A stretch of 9,929 bases of DNA. Source: CBFGTJ01 sp965651815 (GTDB lineage Bacteria; Actinomycetota; Acidimicrobiia; Acidimicrobiales; Microtrichaceae). The stretch's first letter is position 1. Each line of letters opens with the position of its first letter. The translations under genes and the position numbers were made by a program. The stretch covers positions 1-9,929 of the forward strand of contig CBFGTJ010000119.1 in the NCBI GenBank assembly GCA_965651815.1, given 5' to 3'. Positions 6,342-9,929 of the stretch are shown piece by piece. The notes under the pieces were generated by a model. It was not told where the DNA came from. It did no database searches and was given only the letters and a program-made list of their open reading frames with translations.

Positions 6342-7409
6342 GTGGCGCCGATGCACCGACCGCTGGTCCGAACCCGTGACGAGCACCCCCTCGCCGTCGT
6401 CGGCGGCCGCCTCTGCACCGGCCTCGAGGAGGTGACCTCGGACCTCGCCGCGCTCGACTCGAGCGGGTTCTGGGCGGTCGTGCTCCCCTACTCCGGACCG
6501 CCCGTGTGCGCCCGCTTCGCCGAGGTGCGACCCGCGCGGCCCTGGCCCGGCCCGCCGTGGAGGGGCCCCGACCCGGATCGGTGGACCTCGTCGCTGAGCC
6601 GCGAGGGCTTCGTGCGTGGCGTCGGCGAGATCCGGGAGCGCATCGCCGCGGGCGACGTGTACCAGGTGAACCTGACCCGCCGGCTGCGCGCCCCGCTGGG
6701 CGACCCCCCGCCGGGCGCCTCCCACGACATCGCGGCGCTCGGCGCGGCGCTCGCGCACGGCAACCCCGCCCCCTACTCGGCGGTCGTGCGCCTGCCCCGC
6801 CAGGGGGTGCACGTCGCGAGCGCCTCACCGGAGCTCTTCCTCGCCCGCCACGGCCGTAGGGTGTGGTCCTCGCCGATCAAGGGCACGGCGGCCACCCGTG
6901 ACGGGTTCCTCGACAAGGACCAGGCGGAGAACGTGATGATCGTGGACCTGGTCCGCAACGACCTGGGGCGCGTCTGCGACTGGGGCACCGTCGAGGTGCC
7001 GACCCTCCTCGGCGTCGAGGAGCACCCCGGCCTGTTCCACCTCGTCAGCACCGTGCAGGGCCGCCTCCGTGCCGGGTGCGGCTGGGCGGAGGCGATCGAC
7101 GCGACGTTCCCGCCGGGTTCGGTCACCGGCGCACCCAAGCTCGCCGCGCTGGGCGTCATCGACGAGCTCGAGCCCGAGCCCCGCGGCCCCTACTGCGGCG
7201 CGGTCGGCTGGGTCGACGCGGACCGGCACCGGGGCGAGCTCAACGTGGCGATCCGCACGTTCTGGATCGAGGACGGCGAGCTGAACCTCGGCACCGGCGG
7301 CGGGATCACCTACGACTCGGACCCCGACGGGGAGTGGGACGAGACCGAGCTCAAGGCGCACCGCCTCCTCTCCGTCGCGAGCGGTGCCGGCATGGAGGTC
7401 ATCGCATGA
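6342..7409 (+). CDS. pabB: Aminodeoxychorismate synthase component I
   Basis: A 355-residue enzyme that aminates chorismate to 4-amino-4-deoxychorismate, the first step of p-aminobenzoate and folate synthesis, using ammonia from a glutaminase partner (PabA). The chorismate-binding domain fills about 88-350: GDVYQVNLTRR (104-114), PIKGTAATR (178-186), VDLVRNDLG (201-209), FPPGSVTGAPK (256-266), GPYCGAVGW (282-290), GTGGGIT (317-323). K180 in PIKGT is the PabB signature lysine; anthranilate synthases have Ala there, so pabB is preferred over trpE. The N-terminal region is only ~85 residues, so the protein is about 100 residues shorter than E. coli PabB. GTG 6342 is chosen from the nearby -10 box; ATG 6351 is an alternative three codons in. 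Its stop overlaps the pabC start, marking an operon. Confidence 0.9.
   Translation: MAPMHRPLVRTRDEHPLAVVGGRLCTGLEEVTSDLAALDSSGFWAVVLPYSGPPVCARFAEVRPARPWPGPPWRGPDPDRWTSSLSREGFVRGVGEIRERIAAGDVYQVNLTRRLRAPLGDPPPGASHDIAALGAALAHGNPAPYSAVVRLPRQGVHVASASPELFLARHGRRVWSSPIKGTAATRDGFLDKDQAENVMIVDLVRNDLGRVCDWGTVEVPTLLGVEEHPGLFHLVSTVQGRLRAGCGWAEAIDATFPPGSVTGAPKLAALGVIDELEPEPRGPYCGAVGWVDADRHRGELNVAIRTFWIEDGELNLGTGGGITYDSDPDGEWDETELKAHRLLSVASGAGMEVIA
7394..7398 (+). promoter_or_regulatory. Shine-Dalgarno GGAGG of pabC
   Basis: GGAGG lies inside the last codons of pabB, 7 nt before ATG 7406. It supports the overlapping pabC start and translational coupling of the pair. Confidence 0.75.
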
Positions 7410-8263
7410 ACACCGATCCGCAGGTCGTCGTCTGGCTGGACGGCGGGCTGCGAGACCCGGCCACGGCCTCGGTGCACTGGTCCGACCACGGCCTCACCGT
7501 CGGCGACGGCGTGTTCGAGACCGTCGAGCTGCGCCGCGGGCAGCCGTTCGCGCTCGGCCGCCACCTGCGACGCCTGCGGACCAGCGCCGACGGGCTCGGC
7601 CTCGCGTGGCCCGGTGACCGGGAGCTGCGCGACGCCGTCGACGGGGTCACCGCGGCCTGGGGGGAGCGTCCCGGGCGGCTGCGCGTGACGCTGACCGCGG
7701 GGCCGGGACCCATGGGCTCTGGGCGGGCCGCCGGCTCCGCCCCGACGCTGCTCGTGACCGCCGGGCCGCTCACCGTGGCCGACGGACCCACGAAGGTCGT
7801 GACCGTGCCCTACACGCGCAACGAGCGCGGCGCGCTCGCCGGGCTGAAGACGACGTCCTACGCCGAGAACGTGAAGGCGCTCGCCGACGCGGAGCGGCAG
7901 GGCGCCAGCGAGGCCCTCTTCGCGAACACGGTGGGCAACCTCTGCGAGGGCACCGGCACCAACGTCTTCGTCGGGCTCGACGGCCGGCTGGTCACCCCGC
8001 CGGTCAGCTCGGGCTGCCTCGCGGGGATCACCCGCGAGCTGGTGCTCGAGGCGCTCGAGGGCGCGGGCAGGCCGGCCGTGGTCGAGGACGTGCCGATGGC
8101 GCGCCTCGCGGAGGCCGAGGAGGCGTTCCTGGTCTCCACCACCCGCCACGTGCAGCCGATCGCCGCGATCGACGACCGCGCCCTGCCCGCGTGCCCCGGT
8201 CCGCTCACCGCCGAGGCGTCGCGGGCGTTCCACGAGGCCTACGACGAGGTGCTCGACCCCTGA
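7406..8263 (+). CDS. pabC: Aminodeoxychorismate lyase, PLP fold-type IV
   Basis: A 285-residue PLP enzyme of the branched-chain aminotransferase/ADC lyase family, predicted to release pyruvate from aminodeoxychorismate and yield p-aminobenzoate. SVHWSDHGLTVGDGVFETV begins at residue 22. The PLP lysine is K148 in AGLKTTSYAENV, E181 in LCEGTGTNVF should contact the pyridine nitrogen, and SSGCLAGITR (201-210) is the cofactor phosphate loop. Sequence alone does not cleanly separate ADC lyase from D-amino-acid or branched-chain aminotransferases; the ATGA overlap with pabB (7406-7409) decides the call. The 3' end overlaps the 3' end of the opposing biotin ligase gene by 25 bp. Confidence 0.85.
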   Translation: MNTDPQVVVWLDGGLRDPATASVHWSDHGLTVGDGVFETVELRRGQPFALGRHLRRLRTSADGLGLAWPGDRELRDAVDGVTAAWGERPGRLRVTLTAGPGPMGSGRAAGSAPTLLVTAGPLTVADGPTKVVTVPYTRNERGALAGLKTTSYAENVKALADAERQGASEALFANTVGNLCEGTGTNVFVGLDGRLVTPPVSSGCLAGITRELVLEALEGAGRPAVVEDVPMARLAEAEEAFLVSTTRHVQPIAAIDDRALPACPGPLTAEASRAFHEAYDEVLDP

Positions 8264-9063
8264 CCGGCCACGGGCCGCAGGTGGACGACGTCGCCGGCGG
8301 TCACCGCGTGCTCGACGCCGCCGTCGTCGGTCACGACCAGCGCCCCGTCGTCGCGCAGGTCGGTCGCGACGCCGACGATCTGCGTGTCGAACAGCTGGAC
8401 GCGCACCCGGGCGCCGAGCGTCGTGGTGCGGGCACGGTACGCGCCGAGCAGCTCCGTGACCCGCTCCGGGTCCTCCAGCAGGGGCAGCCAGCGCGTCGCG
8501 AACGCGGTCAGCGTCCCGACCACGAGGTCCGCGCGGTCGACCGGGCGGCCCACGATCCGGTCGAGCGAGGTCGCGGACGCCTCCAGCTCCGGCGGGAACG
8601 ACGGCCAGTTCACATTGAGGCCGAGCCCGACCAGCAGCCAGGGCACGCCGTCGACCTCGAGCGCCTCGGCGAGCAACCCACCGGCCTTGCGGTAGCCGAG
8701 CTCGTCGGCGGGGACGGGCACGACGAGGTCGTTGGGCCACTTGAGCGCGAGCTGCGGGAAGGCGTCGGTGACCGCGAGCGCCAGGGCGATCGGGATCAGC
8801 GGGTGGCGTGGCGGCTCGACGTGGGACACGGGCAGCCCGACGGTCATCAGCACCGAGCTGCCGGGCGGCGCCTGCCATGACCGGTCGAGCCGGCCACGGC
8901 CCTGGGTCTGGTGGTCCGCCACGAGGACGACCGGCTCGGGGCCCGCAGAGCCCTCGGTGAGCCACCGTCGCACGTCGTCGTTGGTGGAACCCGTGGCGGC
9001 GACCCACCGCAGGTCGGCGAACCGCAGTCCCGCGAGCGCTGCTTTGGCGCGTTCGAAGTCCAT
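8239..9063 (-). CDS. birA: Biotin--[acetyl-CoA-carboxylase] ligase
   Basis: A 274-residue cytoplasmic enzyme that forms biotinyl-5'-AMP and biotinylates the carrier-domain lysine of acyl-CoA carboxylases. The catalytic domain carries TGSTNDDVRR (24-33), GRGRLDRSW (55-63, adenylate-binding loop), KWPNDL (108-113), RKAGGLLAE (125-133, with catalytic K126) and LVGLGLNVN (144-152). A C-terminal SH3-like domain spans about 213-263. There is no N-terminal helix-turn-helix, so this is a class I ligase and should not act as a biotin repressor like E. coli BirA. ATG 9063 is chosen because homology begins within about 20 residues and a TATCTT box lies 6 nt upstream; starts at 9099 or 9171 would run into the carboxylase gene. 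It is divergent from that gene across 16 bp, and its product is likely needed to activate that carboxylase. Confidence 0.93.
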   Translation of the reverse strand: MDFERAKAALAGLRFADLRWVAATGSTNDDVRRWLTEGSAGPEPVVLVADHQTQGRGRLDRSWQAPPGSSVLMTVGLPVSHVEPPRHPLIPIALALAVTDAFPQLALKWPNDLVVPVPADELGYRKAGGLLAEALEVDGVPWLLVGLGLNVNWPSFPPELEASATSLDRIVGRPVDRADLVVGTLTAFATRWLPLLEDPERVTELLGAYRARTTTLGARVRVQLFDTQIVGVATDLRDDGALVVTDDGGVEHAVTAGDVVHLRPVAGQGSSTSS

Positions 9064-9070
9064 GAGGGGA
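9064..9070 (+). promoter_or_regulatory. Shine-Dalgarno GAGGGGA of the carboxylase gene
   Basis: GAGGGGA ends 9 nt before GTG 9080. It occupies the first half of the 16-bp gap from birA; the complementary strand of the same bases forms the predicted birA transcription-start region. Confidence 0.5.
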
Positions 9071-9075
9071 AGATA
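9070..9075 (-). promoter_or_regulatory. -10 box TATCTT of birA
   Basis: TATCTT on the minus strand matches TANNNT and is separated from ATG 9063 by CCCCTC, so the A of the ATG is the predicted first transcribed base. No Shine-Dalgarno precedes birA. Confidence 0.48.
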
Positions 9076-9079
9076 AGGC

Positions 9080-9929
9080 GTGTTTTCCAAGGTGCTCATC
9101 GCAAACCGTGGCGAGATCGCGGTCCGGGTGATCCGGGCCTGCCGCGAGCTCGGCATCTCCACGGTCGCCATCTACTCGGAGCTCGATCGGGACGCGCTGC
9201 ACGTGCGGCTCGCGGACGAGGCCTACGCGCTCGGCGGCCAGACCGCGGCGGAGAGCTACATCGACGCGGACAAGGTCCTCGACGTCATCCAGCGATCCGG
9301 CGCGGAGGCGGTGCACCCCGGCTACGGCTTCTTCTCGGAGAACAGCGACTTCGCGAAGCGCATCACCGACCTGGGCGTCACGTTCATCGGCCCGCCCCCT
9401 GCGGCGATCGACGTGATGGGCGACAAGATCTCCGCCCGCCTGGCGGCCGAGCGGGCCGGCGTGAGCGGCGTGCCCGGCACGACCGACATCATCACCGACC
9501 CCTCGCAGGTCACGGCGTTCGGTGAGGAGTACGGCTACCCGATCGCGATCAAGGCCGCCTACGGCGGTGGCGGGCGCGGCATGAAGGTCGTGAGCTCGCC
9601 GGACCAGGTCGAGTCCGCGCTCGAGTCGGCCCAGCGCGAGGCGCGTGCCTACTTCGGTCGCGACGAGTGCTACATGGAGCGCTACCTGACCAAGCCCCGC
9701 CACGTCGAGGTGCAGGTCGTCGCGGACACCCACGGCAACGTCGTCCACCTCGGCACGCGTGACTGCTCGGCGCAGCGCCGCCACCAGAAGCTCATCGAGG
9801 AGGCGCCCGCGCCGGGCATCCCCGAGGACGTCCTCGCCCGCATGGGCGAGGCGGCGGTCGCCGTCGCCAGGGGATGCGACTACGTCAACGCCGGCACCGT
9901 CGAGTTCCTCTACCAGGACGGCGAGTTCT
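9080..9929 (+). CDS. Acyl-CoA carboxylase, biotin carboxylase part (3' end missing)
   Basis: The first 283 codons of a biotin carboxylase, which uses ATP and bicarbonate to carboxylate enzyme-bound biotin for malonyl-CoA or methylmalonyl-CoA synthesis. Residues run one behind E. coli AccC: K116 in MGDKISAR, K158 next to the glycine-rich ATP loop YGGGGRGM (161-168), H208 and E210 in PRHVEVQV, H235 and K237 in RDCSAQRRHQK, and E275 in GTVEFL. The N-terminal lobe has the typical KVLIANRGEIAVRVIRACRE (4-23). GTG 9080 gives the family-typical start M-F-S-K-V-L-I and has a Shine-Dalgarno; GTG 9092 would cut into it. The missing part should show whether a biotin carrier domain is fused, as in actinobacterial alpha subunits (acetyl-, propionyl- or broader acyl-CoA). 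The product is cytoplasmic. The adjacent birA supports the role. Confidence 0.93.
   Translation, partial: MFSKVLIANRGEIAVRVIRACRELGISTVAIYSELDRDALHVRLADEAYALGGQTAAESYIDADKVLDVIQRSGAEAVHPGYGFFSENSDFAKRITDLGVTFIGPPPAAIDVMGDKISARLAAERAGVSGVPGTTDIITDPSQVTAFGEEYGYPIAIKAAYGGGGRGMKVVSSPDQVESALESAQREARAYFGRDECYMERYLTKPRHVEVQVVADTHGNVVHLGTRDCSAQRRHQKLIEEAPAPGIPEDVLARMGEAAVAVARGCDYVNAGTVEFLYQDGEF

Noticed and set aside
9064..9171. Upstream birA starts at 9099 or 9171
   Set aside because: They overlap the conserved N-terminus of the carboxylase, and family similarity begins only after ATG 9063.
7310..9784. 824-codon minus-strand open frame
   Set aside because: It runs antisense to pabB, pabC and the carboxylase gene and out of frame with birA. 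The well-conserved families on the other frames account for the DNA.
1..9929. CRISPR arrays, insertion sequences, tRNA/rRNA genes, phage or defence genes
   Set aside because: I saw no spaced direct repeats, transposase motifs, terminal inverted repeats, tRNA cloverleaf or known defence domains on either strand.

Overview
The window is very GC-rich bacterial DNA with strong G/C bias at third codon positions, ATG and GTG starts, and tightly packed genes on both strands. The gene types point to a high-GC actinobacterium: a short PabB, an LCP ligase with an acidic tail ending in a run of ten threonines, TANNNT-type -10 boxes, and several starts that look leaderless. The polythreonine tail makes me lean towards Acidimicrobiia (Ilumatobacter/Iamia-like). 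That placement is inference.

Left half (1-6315), cell-surface polysaccharide. On the minus strand lies a 636-residue polytopic membrane protein of GT-C glycosyltransferase type (203-2113). It is followed by a 282-bp gap holding an internally deleted GNAT acetyltransferase remnant (2195-2341). Next come a plus-strand GDP-L-fucose synthase-like epimerase/reductase (2396-3358), a convergent minus-strand UDP-glucose 6-dehydrogenase (3368-4651), and a minus-strand LytR-CpsA-Psr (LCP) ligase (4777-6315). Together they suggest supply of activated deoxyhexose and glucuronic acid, membrane-side sugar transfer, and final attachment of a glycopolymer to the wall. Substrates and polymer are not readable from sequence.

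Right half (6342-9929), cofactors and acyl-CoA carboxylation. A two-gene plus-strand operon, pabB-pabC (ATGA overlap), makes p-aminobenzoate for folate; the glutaminase subunit PabA is not in the window. Its 3' end overlaps the 3' end of the minus-strand biotin ligase gene birA by 25 bp. birA diverges across only 16 bp from an acyl-CoA carboxylase biotin-carboxylase gene that runs off the right edge. The ligase and the carboxylase family that needs biotin are thus side by side.

The genes are ordinary families; I found no CRISPR array, insertion sequence, phage gene, toxin-antitoxin pair, RNA gene or defence system. The more unusual signals are regulatory. Five genes have a TANNNT box (three of them exactly TACGGT) only 6-9 nt before the start codon, predicting leaderless or nearly leaderless mRNAs. 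Two of these boxes overlap head to head between the LCP gene and pabB. A perfect 16-bp palindrome lies at the predicted transcription start of the UDP-glucose dehydrogenase gene.
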